DNA from: Xiphias gladius
Taxonomy: Eukaryota; Chordata; Actinopteri; Istiophoriformes; Xiphiidae
Direction: 5' to 3'
NCBI RefSeq assembly: GCF_016859285.1
Contig: NC_053409.1
Span: 24,461,476-24,525,475 of the forward strand
DNA: 64,000 nt
This document shows positions 37,301-47,400 of the stretch, in pieces. Position numbers and translations under genes: made by a program. The notes below the pieces were generated by a model, which saw only the letters and a list, made by a program, of their open reading frames with translations, searched no databases and was not told the DNA's origin. The stretch's first letter is position 1, and every line of letters starts with the position of its first letter.

Positions 37301-39397
37301 CTTGCATAGACAGCTAATGTGTACCTATAGTAAATGACCCCTAATTATCAATTTTGTCCTGTTTTTTTGGGTTTTCTCCCGCATGTTTCTAGAGATGGTT
37401 GTTTGGTGGTGGTGGTGGTGAAGGCAACGGGGAAAAGGGATCTTGCTTTTCTAAGTGAACTGGACAAATATGTAGTTTGTGACCTTGTAAAAAACCTTTT
37501 CCCACTTTCTTCTCTGTCACTGTACGATAAACCGCGAATAAGAGGATGTGATCAAGATTTCCTGAGGTAATCTGAGTTGTATAATTAAAGGGACGGTCCA
37601 CTTTGATTATGTAAAAAATATATTTTCTCATTTACAGGCAGTAATAGCCAGTAATGCAGGCAATTCTGGTTCTGTTCCACATCCGCCTCGGAGAATTTAA
37701 CCTCCGCTCCAATGCAGTGGAGATGATGGGAATTTCATTTGTGTTGCTCAAAGCGTTGGAAAAATACATTTAAAAAAAAAAAAAAAAAAAAAATCAGCTC
37801 TTCCCAGGCACAGTGTCCACGTTACACTTTATTAACCTTAGATAACAATGTCAACAGTTTTCCTCAGAAATCAGATCCAATCCAATTCAGTTTACTCCTT
37901 TTAATAAAAAAAAAAAAAAAATGCCTTAGAAGCTTTTAAAACATATTAAATATGGCGATATACTAATGGAAAGTACTGAAAACATGTGATATAATCCTAG
38001 GTCATGGCAACCCTACTGGTTTTCCTTAATACTTTGTTGCTTAAGCTTGGTATGATGGTGAAACGGGTATCAAATTTCATTCTGTGTGGTATTAAAAATG
38101 TCCCGCAGTCTCAATTTTAACTTGGTGAACCCTGCAGAGACCGTGATGCAGTGAAAGCTGTTCACAAGTGGATTATTCCAGAGTTTCCAGGCTTTAAATG
38201 CACAAGCTATTGCTAGTTTGATGCTAGCCTCTGAGGGTACCTACAACTGCAACGGCTGACCAGGAAATTCCACTTGGCCACTTTCTGTCGTAACTGGGGC
38301 CTTTTAAGATAATGACTGCGAAGCTAATCGTGCATTTTTCGGGTTATAAAAAGGTCATTCTTCATTAATGAGCCAAATTAAATTCTGTTAAATCTCAGTC
38401 ACTCAGTGAAGCGACACGTATCACCCCAGGATATATTTTGCTGCTGTGAACCAATGTTGGTGATGTTGATGTGTTCGGTCGTGCTGTTGTCGTTAAATGT
38501 TGTATGTTTTCAGACACAAAGCCGCCTGGTTTACACGCGTAGAAATACAGCACGTGGACAAAAGACCACGTCTCCGTGAACATGCTGGTCTGACACTGAC
38601 ACATTTACCCCCCTGATCTGTCTCGTTTCAGGGTGGACCCTTGTGGAGAGGAGTGGTTGAAACCAGGCCTGAAGAAATGTAAGCGGGTTTTCAGTTTTAT
38701 TCACGGAGAGAACGCTCATCCCGAAGCATACACATAATTCATTAAAGTTCTGATTAAAAATGAAAGCTCACGTCAAATGAAAATTAAAAAGAAAAACGAC
38801 GAGCGTGGTGCACTGGTGAAGCGTTCATTGGATAATAGAGTGCCACTGATTTATGTCTTGATGTCGCCCTCAGACGCACGCAAGCTCAGCCTGGACGTAA
38901 ACACGGCGCACAGAAACCTCAGACTGTCCGAAGACAACAGAACGGTGGCAAAGGTGCAGGAGGACGTGGCGTATTCTGCTCACCCGGACAGGTTTGACTG
39001 CTGTCAGCTGCTGTGCGGACAGGGTCTGAGAGGCCGCTGCTACTGGGAGGTCGAGTGGGAAGGACTGGTGGATATAGCCGTGACGTACAGAGGAATAAGA
39101 AGGAAGGGAAACTGTGCCGCGTGCAGGTTCGGAGGGAACGACAAGTCCTGGAGCCTCTACTGCTCCGACGGCATTTACTCCATCTGGCACGACAACCAAC
39201 AGACCTTCATACGCCCGCCTCCCTCCTCCGTCTTTGACAGAGTGGCGGTGTATCTCGACTGGCCGGCGGGCACTCTGTCCTTCTTCGGCGTCTGCTCCGA
39301 CAAACGGATCCACCTCCACACCTTCAGCTGCACGTTCACCGAGCCTCTCTACCCTGGGTTTGGAATAGGGTCCTCGGTGTCTCTGTGTGAGATGTGA
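28238..39397 (+). CDS. Fish NLR family receptor: FISNA-NACHT-LRR-B30.2 (NLRC3-like / NLR-C), spliced and intact
   Basis: A cytosolic innate-immune sensor of the large teleost NLR-C group. Exons: 28238-28339, 28467-28580, 28742-28855, 28983-29096, 29258-29371, 30035-30113, 30292-30523, 31682-33482, 33595-33768, 34982-35155, 36457-36630, 37031-37195, 38632-38678 and 38874-39397. All joins keep phase and add up to 1308 residues from the first listed exon to the stop. Order: short tandem N-terminal exons, acidic linker, FISNA, NACHT (Walker A GVAGIGKT at 31969-31992; Walker [11 protein letters not shown] at 32182-32211), winged-helix/helical region, four LRR exons, and a PRY-SPRY domain at the C-terminus. 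No frameshift or premature stop is seen. The start codon is not settled. No PYD or CARD is recognisable. The closest family name I would give is NLRC3-like protein 12 type, but copy-level orthology cannot be read here. Confidence 0.9.
28241..28756 (+). repeat. First unit of a 516-bp tandem duplication
   Basis: Spans exon A1, exon B1 and their introns. It differs from the next unit at only about five positions by eye (roughly 99% identity). Confidence 0.9.
28467..28580 (+). CDS. NLR N-terminal exon B1
   Basis: A 114-bp exon after CCCTCCAG, phase 2 on both sides, with donor AAGAA|GTAAGC. It encodes [20 protein letters not shown], a diverged relative of the A-type motif (shared CVSMKSD core). 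Confidence 0.85.
28742..28855 (+). CDS. NLR N-terminal exon A2
   Basis: Duplicate of A1. Two in-phase acceptors 12 bases apart (CAG ending at 28741 and TTAG ending at 28753) give 114- or 102-bp versions that both stay open. The coding change against A1 within the shared part is only a synonymous AAA to AAG. Confidence 0.85.
28757..29272 (+). repeat. Second unit of the 516-bp tandem duplication
   Basis: Exon A2, exon B2 and introns. It is followed by a third, partial unit that starts at 29273 and diverges at the end of exon A3. Confidence 0.9.
28983..29096 (+). CDS. NLR N-terminal exon B2
   Basis: Duplicate of B1, phase 2 on both sides. One nonsynonymous difference turns a Pro codon (CCT) into Arg (CGT); a second change (GAC/GAT) is silent. 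Confidence 0.85.
29258..29371 (+). CDS. NLR N-terminal exon A3
   Basis: Third A-type exon, with the same tandem acceptors as A2. The last codons (RRSSAKR instead of RRSADKR) and the following intron diverge from A1 and A2, so this is the older array member. Donor AAAAG|GTGAGG. Confidence 0.85.
30035..30113 (+). CDS. NLR linker exon
   Basis: A 79-bp exon after CTTCCACAG, phase 2 in and phase 0 out, with donor AAG|GTATGT. It encodes [18 protein letters not shown] and DSVFK, a segment regularly found between the short repeats and the helical exon in fish NLR-C proteins. Confidence 0.85.
30292..30523 (+). CDS. NLR helical/acidic exon before FISNA
   Basis: A 232-bp exon after TTCCAG, phase 0 in and phase 1 out. 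It encodes [20 protein letters not shown], a strongly acidic [14 protein letters not shown] stretch, and a second helix ([19 protein letters not shown]). This layout is characteristic of NLR-C receptors. It has no death-fold signature that I recognise. Confidence 0.88.
31682..33482 (+). CDS. NLR FISNA-NACHT exon
   Basis: A 1801-bp exon, phase 1 in and phase 2 out. The FISNA part comes first ([39 protein letters not shown]), then NACHT with an intact Walker A (GVAGIGKT), a Walker B with the LDE acidic pair ([19 protein letters not shown]), sensor-like WITTRPAAA, then the winged-helix and helical region ([13 protein letters not shown]). ATP-binding residues look complete, so the switch should be functional. 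The donor is GT|GTAGGT, whose TAG is an in-frame stop if the intron is kept. Confidence 0.95.
33595..33768 (+). CDS. NLR LRR exon 1
   Basis: A 174-bp exon (phase 2 on both sides, 58 codons), the standard two-repeat LRR unit of NLR-C genes. It encodes [18 protein letters not shown] followed by [19 protein letters not shown]. Confidence 0.92.
33912..34834. mobile_element. Non-autonomous DNA transposon in the intron between LRR exons 1 and 2
   Basis: Begins GGGGCCGTATTCAC and ends with its exact reverse complement GTGAATACGGCCCC, giving 14-bp perfect terminal inverted repeats about 920 bp apart. The interior has no transposase frame. The sub-terminal CCTGAGGCTAAAAGCAGCTC resembles an interspersed family I associate with fish genomes. 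The superfamily is not settled, because the target-site duplication is unclear. Confidence 0.7.
34982..35155 (+). CDS. NLR LRR exon 2
   Basis: A 174-bp exon after CCTCAG, phase 2 on both sides. It encodes [18 protein letters not shown], then [19 protein letters not shown] and [10 protein letters not shown], the canonical unit. Confidence 0.93.
35600..36215. mobile_element. Foldback-type repeat in the intron between LRR exons 2 and 3
   Basis: The arms at about 35600-35758 and 36043-36215 are inverted relatives. Landmarks GGCAATGTCAGTC, ACTGAAATATCTCA and GACTTTTCATC on the left recur as reverse complements in the same order on the right. The centre contains GTTAGCAT/ATGCTAAC words (35860-35990). 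I recognise this as an abundant percomorph interspersed family. There is no coding capacity. Confidence 0.65.
36457..36630 (+). CDS. NLR LRR exon 3 (mosaic)
   Basis: A 174-bp exon after CTTCCCAG, phase 2 on both sides. The first 18 codons ([18 protein letters not shown]) are very unlike exon 2 and lack the usual SGC motif, whereas the last 40 codons are almost identical to exon 2 at the DNA level. The frame is open throughout. Confidence 0.9.
37031..37195 (+). CDS. NLR LRR exon 4 (last LRR)
   Basis: A 165-bp exon after CTTGTAG, phase 2 on both sides. It encodes [20 protein letters not shown] and LRELDL-type repeats ([20 protein letters not shown]), the usual last LRR form. It is three codons shorter than the other units because the end reads SPGSRLR instead of the usual PHCKLE.LR. 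Confidence 0.9.
37585..37745. repeat. Probable dispersed fish repeat in NLR intron
   Basis: GGACGGTCCACTTTGATTAT and TCCGCTCCAATGCAGTGGA with GATGGGAATTTCATTTGTG are words of a short interspersed family I associate with teleosts. A poly-A tract follows at 37772-37792. Limits are approximate. Confidence 0.4.
38632..38678 (+). CDS. NLR linker exon between LRR and B30.2
   Basis: A 47-bp exon after CGTTTCAG, phase 2 in and phase 1 out, with donor AAAT|GTAAGC. It encodes [15 protein letters not shown], the conserved short linker before B30.2 in NLR-C and related fish proteins. Confidence 0.87.
38874..39397 (+). CDS. NLR B30.2 (PRY-SPRY) terminal exon
   Basis: A 524-bp exon after CGCCCTCAG, phase 1 in, ending with a TGA stop. 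The PRY part is [23 protein letters not shown] signatures are [36 protein letters not shown] and LYPGFGIG. All core motifs are present, so the ligand-binding surface looks intact. This domain is the usual C-terminal recognition module of fish NLR-C receptors. Confidence 0.95.
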
Positions 39398-39645
39398 GAA
39401 GGGGGTTTTTCTCTCTTTTGGCGTATCTCCACACACACACACCTGCCTCTTGTAAAACACACGTTGTTGATGCCTGCTGTGTGATTGGCACCCCTTTTTC
39501 TCGGCGTCGTAAATCGATCGGACCGGCGCGCACAGATGCTGTGCTGAACGCACGCTGGAACCGTTCAAAGTAATCTCAGTAATGCCCGTTTCTCCGAAGC
39601 CTGGTGAGAAATTTCTGAAGTAATAATAAAACAAGACTCATGGGG
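39398..39645 (+). other. Probable 3' UTR of the NLR gene
   Basis: Short noncoding stretch ending just after an AATAAA at 39625-39630. Confidence 0.55.
39625..39630 (+). terminator. Candidate NLR polyadenylation signal
   Basis: Canonical AATAAA 228 bases after the stop codon, followed by a T/G-rich stretch starting near 39640. Confidence 0.55.
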
Positions 39646-41014
39646 TCGGCAGCCCCTTGTAGCTTTGTTGGTCTGTAGTTGCCATGGCAAAGACTGCAGA
39701 TTGTCAGACGGATCCAACTTCATTCACCCTAAATTCTCAAATATTATATCAGTAATTATTTCCCATCACATCTTATGTAAAGCCCTTTACGTTGCCTTGC
39801 TGTAGCTAGTAGTGCCCCAGTAGCAGAGAGGGCCCAAAACAGGGACAGGCTTATGTTAGAGAGACTCAGAACCTTCTCCGTGGTTTGCCCGTTGCCTTGT
39901 CCAATTTAGTAGCGTGCACATTTCCGCAGCCCTAATTCTAGAGTCGCCGCTCTGGTGCTCTCTGGCTTCTGACCAGAGGTTGGATTCGAAGTAAAGATCA
40001 CTACAACGGAACAAGGCACACACCGCCGGCAGGGAGTTGTGCAGGTGCGCCGGAGCAAAACCAAAACGAGGGAATAATAATACTGAATACTGAATAATAC
40101 TGTCCCACGGTGACGCCGCTGCTCAGATCTCCACGGGATAAGCTTGGGTTGGGGAAGGAAGGAGTGTGATTGTAATTTATTTTTTATTTTTTTGCCAAGT
40201 CACCTCAGAATCAGTAACATGATACGGTGGTATCTCATGTTAAGTACAGAAAAGGTGTGGGTTAATATAAGTTAAATCCTGAAGTGCGATGTTGTTTTTG
40301 TGTGTCAATCGTAGTTTTACCAGAAAAGGGCTAAAAACTGCACATCCCATATTATGCAAACAGCGCAGTGAAATCGTTACATGTTGTCTCATCCTTTTGT
40401 AATCACCAAATATAATATATAATATATATATAATAAAATAATAATATAAATCTCTTACTTTATTAATTGTGAGTCTTGTCTTTTTTTTTTGGTTTATTGT
40501 CACGACTCGGTTCAACCTAAGTATCACGCAAGCGATCCTGTTACAGACCCAAATCCTCCGCCCCGCCGACATCTCCGTGCCTCCCTCCACCCCCTTCGGT
40601 CCGCGGGAGCTTGGGCTTTTTTCGAGGGGAGCAGTCTCTCCGGACGCCCCTCGCGTGGCCCGTGCGGCCAACGGGCCCCGGTTTTCCGAAACGACTGCGG
40701 CTTCTTCGAGGGGCCCACGGTGGCCGGGGGTCACCGCGGGGTCAGAAGGGTCTGAATTCATTATCGGCCCACAATTCCCGATGGCAGCTCTCCACCTGCC
40801 TCAGGAGCCATAACGAGTTAATTAAGCCCTAATGAGCCGATGAAGCTCGGAGTGTTTCACGAGTAGTAGGCTCCCTAAACTTTCCCACATGCAACTATTA
40901 GTTTAAATAATTTAAGTCCACAAAATGAAAAGTAGCAATGCATTGACATTTGAAGAAAGGCTCATTGTTTCATGTTGTTGAATTGACTTCCTTTCAATTC
41001 AAAAATCAGCCATC

Positions 41015-41052
<38 letters not shown>

Positions 41053-41480
41053 TTAGAGTCTCGTTCGTGAAACTGTCGACGGGTTGAAATATTTAAATAA
41101 ATCAACACTGACCAGGCGTAGTTAAGAAGGACAGTGTCGATGGATATAGATGTATTCGGATAACGGCACAGCTTAAGCATCGGGAACACAACCAGGTGGA
41201 AAACAAACGCGGGCAGTGAAAAAAATGTGAAGAAAGAAAAAGACATGTTAAATTGAGGTGGATTTAATTCCATGTAATTCCACATGTCCACTTTACTACA
41301 CTGTCCATTTAACAAGCAGGGACGTAAGAAGCGCCGTTACGTAAGTAGAGGAGTCCACTGCCCGACTTAACCCCTTACACGCCGACGTACTTCCTTCCGA
41401 GCTGATTTTTTATTTTTACGTTTTTACGTTTTTCTAACATCCAGCATCGAACATCCGACGCATTTTTACCTTAAGCCCCC
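39646..41480. other. Intergenic, no gene identified
   Basis: No exon recognised. A GC-rich patch at about 40545-40760 stays open in several frames on both strands but shows no family motif, which is the usual effect of high GC rather than coding. A CA microsatellite lies at 41021-41051. Confidence 0.5.
41021..41051. repeat. (CA)n microsatellite
   Basis: Pure CA tract of about 30 bases. Confidence 0.9.
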
Positions 41481-41489
41481 CCCCAAAAA

Positions 41490-42360
41490 AACCCCTCCGC
41501 ACCGTACAAAGCGTATTTGAACCAAACTCTGTATCAACACCGCTCCACCCCGCTCCGGGGCCGAGTTGGTCTCGTCCGTGTGCCCTCCCCCCGGCATCAA
41601 ACGCACGTGTTGGGTGTGTTGTGCGGAGGGCTGCGCCGATATCACGGCGCTTAGCGGACCTCCGAGGCTTGTCCTGCCGCTGTTTGCGCTCCGCGGGGGC
41701 CACAACGAGACAAGCGTCGCAGTCACTGAAAAATACGGAGCTGTTGGGAGGAAAGAACCGAGACCGTCTTCGGTGTGCGGTGCGGTGAGCGGCTGCAGGG
41801 CTGCTACTGTCGGACTTCACCGGACCGAAGGTACGTCCGCTGTCAGCACACGCTGTCGTGGTGTGTGTGTGTGTGTGATTAAACAGAAACTCATTGCGGG
41901 TTGTAGGTGTGTGTGTGTGTGTGTGTGTGTGTCTCAACGTGGTCGCAGCGGCTAGCAGCGCTCAGTTAGCTTCCCGGGCAGCTGTCAACGGCTCCATGCG
42001 AGGCTCCAGCTGGTCCCCCCGGCTAACAGCCCAAATGGAAAACGTTAAGAAACATACGAAATACGAAATAAAGCCGATGCGGAGAAACAAAAAAGAAGCG
42101 GGGCAGTTCGGGGCGTTGATAGTCAGGTTGTTCTGTTTTGTTTAGCCCGCGGGGGGGGGCGGTAAAGAAAACGCTGAGTTAGCCGCCGGGTGCCGGGCAG
42201 TGCCACGTAGCTAGCCGGCGAGGTTCTGCACAATCACTGCAGGAGGAGGCTGCATCTCATTCATGTGGTGGTGGTGGTGGAGGAGGAGGACGGTGATGGA
42301 GACAACCTCTAGCAGCCAGTGCCGCAGGAAGCGCCCCTTTAACCCGAGTAAATGCAGCCC
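41490..42360 (+). promoter_or_regulatory. brf1: CpG-rich block, probable brf1 promoter with noncoding first exon
   Basis: Dense CG dinucleotides over about 850 bases, the strongest such block upstream of brf1. A donor-like CCGAAG|GTACGT at 41830/41831 could end a 5' UTR exon that splices to the acceptor at 44182. No conserved coding sequence is visible in the block. Assignment to brf1 rests on position and strand only. Confidence 0.4.
41858..41932. repeat. Two (GT)n microsatellites in the CpG-rich block
   Basis: GT tracts at 41858-41877 and 41907-41932, just downstream of the candidate donor at 41831. Confidence 0.85.
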
Positions 42361-42509
42361 TACAACCATAGTAGAATAGTTCCTCATTAAATCTCCTCCA
42401 CGGGTCAGACGTGACCACGGCCGGATTAACCCTCTAGGGGGCCCCGGGGGCGAAAACGTTTTGTTGGGCCCCCCTGTTGACCCCCCCCCACCAAGAAACC
42501 AACCAGTAC

Positions 42510-42708
42510 TTGATCAGTCAATTCACAGAAAGATTCATCGGCAACCATTTCGATAACTGATTATTGATCATTTACCAGCGTCTCAGCTGTGCGTATTTGC
42601 TACTTTCCATGATAGCAAACTTTCTGTGGGACAGAACAACCGATCCGGTCAATCAGTCACTAAAGAAAATGTATTGATAATGAAAATAAATGTTGGTCGC
42701 AGCCTTAC
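42510..42708 (-). repeat. Dispersed fish repeat (ATTAATCGATTA family)
   Basis: The reverse strand starts with the GCTGCGACCAACATTTATTT form of the family 5' end and contains TCAGTTATCGAAATGG words. Confidence 0.5.
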
Positions 42709-42994
42709 AGCACGCCCACGATGGATCAGTACGACCCTCCCCGAGGTTTTTATGTGTGATCATTACTTGTCCCACCGAAGAAGAAAAAAAGAATCAACAT
42801 AATAAAACCCAACTTTACAACAAATGAGCTCAATCTAAACTAAAACAGTTGAGGTCCTGAAACTAGATTTTGGTCTCGATAAGACGAGACTGAAAGATGG
42901 AGGACTGAGGCGCCGTCATAATTGATACTATAACTCAGAATCTTCAACAAATATGCAGTTAATCGGATTGTTTAGACCCAAATGAGGCGGAGTA

Positions 42995-43085
42995 AACCTG
43001 GGGCTTGTGGAGTAGAAGTATAAAGTAGCATATAATGGAAAAAACTCGACCTACAAATACCCTCAAAACTACACTTCAGTACAGG
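42995..43085 (+). repeat. Dispersed fish repeat (AGTAAAAGTAC family)
   Basis: GTGGAGTAGAAGTATAAAGTAG followed by CTACAAATACC and CACTTCAGTACAG. Same family as 8880-9065. Confidence 0.6.
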
Positions 43086-43639
43086 TGTGGAGTACATGCG
43101 CGTGTTTGCTCTCCACCCATGGCAGTAGCCACATTTTACATTGAAATCCTAATATATTTTGAGGTCGGCTGAACATAAAACAAATTTCAGCTGTCAGAGG
43201 GGCTGATAGATCATTTTGATGGATTTTGATCGATTTTTGCCAATAGGACTCATTTATTTCACTCCCCACTGACATGTTGATCTGGAGTCAACATCAGGAC
43301 TGTGGAAGGACAGAGGTTGTAGTAAAAGAGGAACTGTTTAAGACCGTATGGCAAGTTAATGCATTTTGAATGGTTTTTAAGGAGAAACCTTATCACTCGG
43401 CTGTTTTTCAGATCAGTTCTTTTGTCCCATCTTTGTGCTGGAACTGGTCTCACTCAAGAGGCTGTAAATCAGTTTGATCAGGTAAAAATACTGGAGCTGG
43501 AAACCACAGACTGGGGAGAATTTTTAAATCAGAATCAACTCCAGGGAACCAGCTTCACTGTACGTTTACACCCAAAAAAAATTAAACCTTTTGACTGGTT
43601 TTCTGAAAGGCTGCAACTCCCGATTTGAGATCCACTGAT

Positions 43640-43925
43640 ATGCCAGTTGTTTTCATGATTTAACTGAAACGATTTGATTTATAAAAATGTCAAAAAATAT
43701 TTCTTACGGCTCAAGGGGGACATCTTGGAAAAAAAACCCCAAAAATATTCAGTTCATAATGCTGCAGAGATAAAAAGGAGAAAGGCAGCAAATCCAGCCA
43801 TTTGAGAAGCTGGAACCAGAGAATATTTACTGGTTTGCTCGCGAATTGACTGAAAACTGAAACTGTTGATTATGTTAATTTTTTGCCAGTTTGATTAATC
43901 AACTAATCATTGCAGTTTTTAGTTT
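43640..43925 (+). repeat. Dispersed fish repeat (ATTAATCGATTA family)
   Basis: Contains GCTCAAGGGGGACATCTTGG, ATATTCAGTTCATAATGC, CCATTTGAGAAGCTGGAACC and a closing TTAATCAACTAATCATTGCA, nearly the full family layout. It lies about 260 bases upstream of the brf1 first coding exon acceptor. Confidence 0.65.
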
Positions 43926-44182
43926 TCTTTAAACAGTGCCTGGTTTGTTGGGACCTGTGACCAGCTCAAAGGTCTCTGGTTCTATCGGTGGACAGGTCTC
44001 TCTCTGAAACCCACAGAGAAAACCCGGAGTTATAAGGTGTCAGGTCGTGTTTTCCACAGGAACTCGCAAATCCGAGCGTGTCAATCTTGTCACTACGTAA
44101 AAAAAATGTCCCTTGTGACGTGTGAACCCTTCAGAAAGACAATGTCCTCTCCTCTGCCTGAATGCCCAGGTTTTGATTTCAG

Positions 44183-44418
44183 GCCCGACCCTCCGTCTTT
44201 CCGCGTCACGCTTCGAGGCTTCCCGAGCGGCGCCATGAGCTCCAAGGTGTGCAAGAACTGCGGCGGCTCGGACATCGACGTGGACCAGGCGCGCGGCGAT
44301 GCAGTCTGCATGGGCTGCGGCTCCGTGCTGGAGGACAACATCATCGTGTCCGAGGTGGAGTTTGTGGAGACGGGAGGCGGCGGGTCGCTGGCTGTCGGGC
44401 AGTTTGTCTCCGCAGAAG
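44183..44418 (+). CDS. brf1: brf1 exon with start codon (coding from 44235)
   Basis: The Met at 44235 gives [17 protein letters not shown], the conserved start of the zinc ribbon. A good acceptor TTTTGATTTCAG ends at 44182, which suggests that 44183-44234 is 5' UTR joined to an upstream noncoding exon. The frame stays open upstream to 44037 without similarity. Donor GAAG|GTGAGG, phase 1 out. Confidence 0.92.
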
Positions 44419-47400
44419 GTGAGGATGACGAACTGATTTTCACCTGTAAAAAGAAAAGTGTACCTGCTCACAGGAAATGTCGATGGCCGAGAAGGTCTGG
44501 CGACTCTGGTTCCTTGACGGGTTCGTGTTTGTCACAGCGTCCGTGACAGTACGTGGGTTCTTTTGTCAAAAGCCCTCAGGATTCTATCCCAGCATCAGCG
44601 TAGATATTTGTCTTTCGGGGATTTGTACCGTCACCTCTTGTCTTAACTTCTCCGCCACGGTAGCTGCCAGGGTGGAGATTAAATGCAGCGTCGGCTCATT
44701 AACAGAGAAGCTGCTAATGTGAAACGACACCAGAAAATGTGTGGTTAGCTTGAAGCTGCGGAGCGGAAAAATCGCCGCCACGATAAGTGTTAAACTGTGG
44801 TTGTTTTCGTACACTTTAAAACAAAGTAATGCGCTTTCAGTTTAGAACTGCATCGTAGAGGAAATGTGCAAAGACACTTTCTGTGAACTCAACACATTTT
44901 CTTTTGCCTTGATGGAAATCCTAAACCAAAGTTAGAAGTGTTAACCATCCAGGGTACAGGGGGGCCAGCGGTCAGCAGCCTGCTGGGTACATTATTATTA
45001 TTATTAATTATTATTATTATTATTTGCTGTGGCTTGATTAGTTTGTGGTGGCCAACGGGAACCAAAGTTTGAAAACAGACAAAAACCAGACACTTATACT
45101 TATACTTATACTTAAGGAATTTGTTACCAGCAAAAAAAGACAGTCGGCTGCCAGTGTGATCTTGGTAGCGATGCATTGTGAAAAATGGCTCTTTGATGGT
45201 CCTTGTTCTTCAGATCACTGCTGAATTTGAAGTATTTCTGGGCCTTTTTTTTTCATATTAAAAATGCCAAAATGTTTTTTTATTTATTTATTTGATCTGG
45301 AACATCACTGACGCACATTTTGACCGTTATCAAAAACACGTGTTCTACTTGGATCGGATGACGGTTGCGCGAGGAGTGACCTGCGGTGGTTGACAGAAAG
45401 TTGACGTCCAGTTTGGGGAAAAAAGAAACCTCAGTGAAAAATGTGGAGAATTCCTGACGTACGGCGCCTAAATTCACAGCATGCGTTCTGTGTGGTCCTT
45501 TAAGAAATCTGATTCGGGGCTCTCACCAGATGCATAACTTTTCTTCTTTTTCTTTTTTTTTTTTACTTTTGCAAAAAAAGAGGAAAAAAATGAAATGTGC
45601 CATTTTTGAATCACCTGATGTTCTGATGCCCTCAGAAACAGCAAAAATAAACTGCAGCAAATCATGGTAGATTTTAAAAGATATCCACGCACGGTATTTT
45701 GAGTCCCTCAGAAAGTTAATGGTCTAGATCTTACTTGATCCCTATGACTCATAAAGTCACTGAATCATAAAATCATAATAAAACAGTGAATAACTTTCAG
45801 GAACAGCGTGGCTCTTATGTAATGGTTTTGTGTGTGTGTGTGTGTGTGTGTGTGTTGGTCCGCAGCCGCTTATCTCTGTGTTTAACATTCACCTCCCAGA
45901 TTATCTCTGACCTCTAGCCCGCGGGACTCTTTACTCCTGCTGAGTCTGCCCGACCCGACCTCTCGTCGGGTTTTTATTTTCTGTGGTGTGGTTCCCCTGA
46001 CCGTCCAGTAGGTGGCGCCGCTGGCTCACGCTGCAGTGCCACTTCGCCTACACGTTCCGGGGTATTCTGGTCTTTTTGAGAGAGAAACCAAACGTTTGTG
46101 TTGAACTCTGGCAAACAAAAGTAAATACTGGGGTTGCACCACCGAGACCGTAAAGATTGAAATTTCTTTCCTGCTGCTGGAAAATGACATTTATCTCGTC
46201 CTCCTGTTCCAGCTTCTTTACTGTTACACATCAGTTCATCTGCCACGAGAATTTATGATGAGAGTATTAACAATATCCTGTAAGTTGGGGGGGGCACCTC
46301 TGATACCAAACAGTCCAAGTAAAAGTAAACTCCTTACTCGCGAAGACATCTGTGCTTGTTTCTGCCTACATAACTAATTCATTTCATAATTAATTTGTCA
46401 ATAAATGGAAAAATCAGCACGGGGGAGGTGGGGGGGGTGATGGGGGGGGTTCCCACGTTTGTCCTGGTCTAGTCTGAAACCTTTTTGTTTTTGGTGTCTC
46501 GAGTGCTGAGCTGTGTGATCTGGGCAGTAAAGGCTGCAGCTCTAACGCACGGTAGATAGGACGAGACGGCGGCCGCAGAACTGAGTGTGGCTGTGTAGGA
46601 GGTGCCCTCGCTGACCTGACACCATGTCCACGCACAACAATTCATGTATAGGTGCACGAGAAAGAAAAACAAAACAAAAAAAAACCAAATGAAAGCAGCC
46701 CGTGAGCTCCGATAAATGGAAAAAAACCGAAACAAAACCTGAACATGTCCTGATCGATCGTGTTTCGGGCGTTTGGCCTATTGACAGCGGCACTGATCTG
46801 CTCTGCGCACACACTTAAAATCGCCCGGGACAGGACATTAGATTTCAATGAGGTTTCACGTGTTTCTCTTATCTTTCATTGCGGCGGCAGGAAATGCTGA
46901 TGGTCAGTTGATGAGGCTTCCACAAACTCCAGATTCTGTTGGTTCTTGGGGGGAAAAAAAAAATGGATCGGCAGCAAGTGTGGGGTTCAGTTTTTGCACA
47001 ACGCAGGTTGAAATGCACGACGCGCAAAATGACTGTAAGCTGCCCGTTAACGCACAGCGAGCGGGTCGGTGGTCATTCCTAGCCGGTCAGGGGCCGGGGG
47101 GCTCTTTTTCGGCCCCGGGCCTTCCTCACAGTTTGAATCGAGTGCAGCGGCAGCGAGCTCCTCACGTACGAGGCGGCCACGTTCAACGCAGGTGTACGGG
47201 CCGGGTGAACCCTGACGGCGTCAGGGGGGGCGAGCAAAGGGGCCAGAAAACGGAGACTCGGGAGTGGTAACTCTAACCCAGCACAACAGGAATACAAGAA
47301 CACGAGTGGCGTGTCGTGCATGAAGATGAGAACGACGTTACCTGAAAGGTGTAAAAGTGTCCCTAAGGCGCGTGGGGACCATCACGTTGGACCTGTCGAT

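Noticed and set aside
38870..39634. 254-codon open frame on the minus strand
   Set aside because: It lies opposite the B30.2 exon, shows no family motif, and is a mirror of a GC-rich real exon.
40469..40813. Overlapping open frames on both strands in a GC-rich patch
   Set aside because: Open in several frames at once, with proline/arginine-rich low-complexity products and no motifs; explained by base composition.
41434..41937. 167-codon minus-strand frame in the brf1 CpG block
   Set aside because: Starts in a CA repeat and lacks any recognisable motif.
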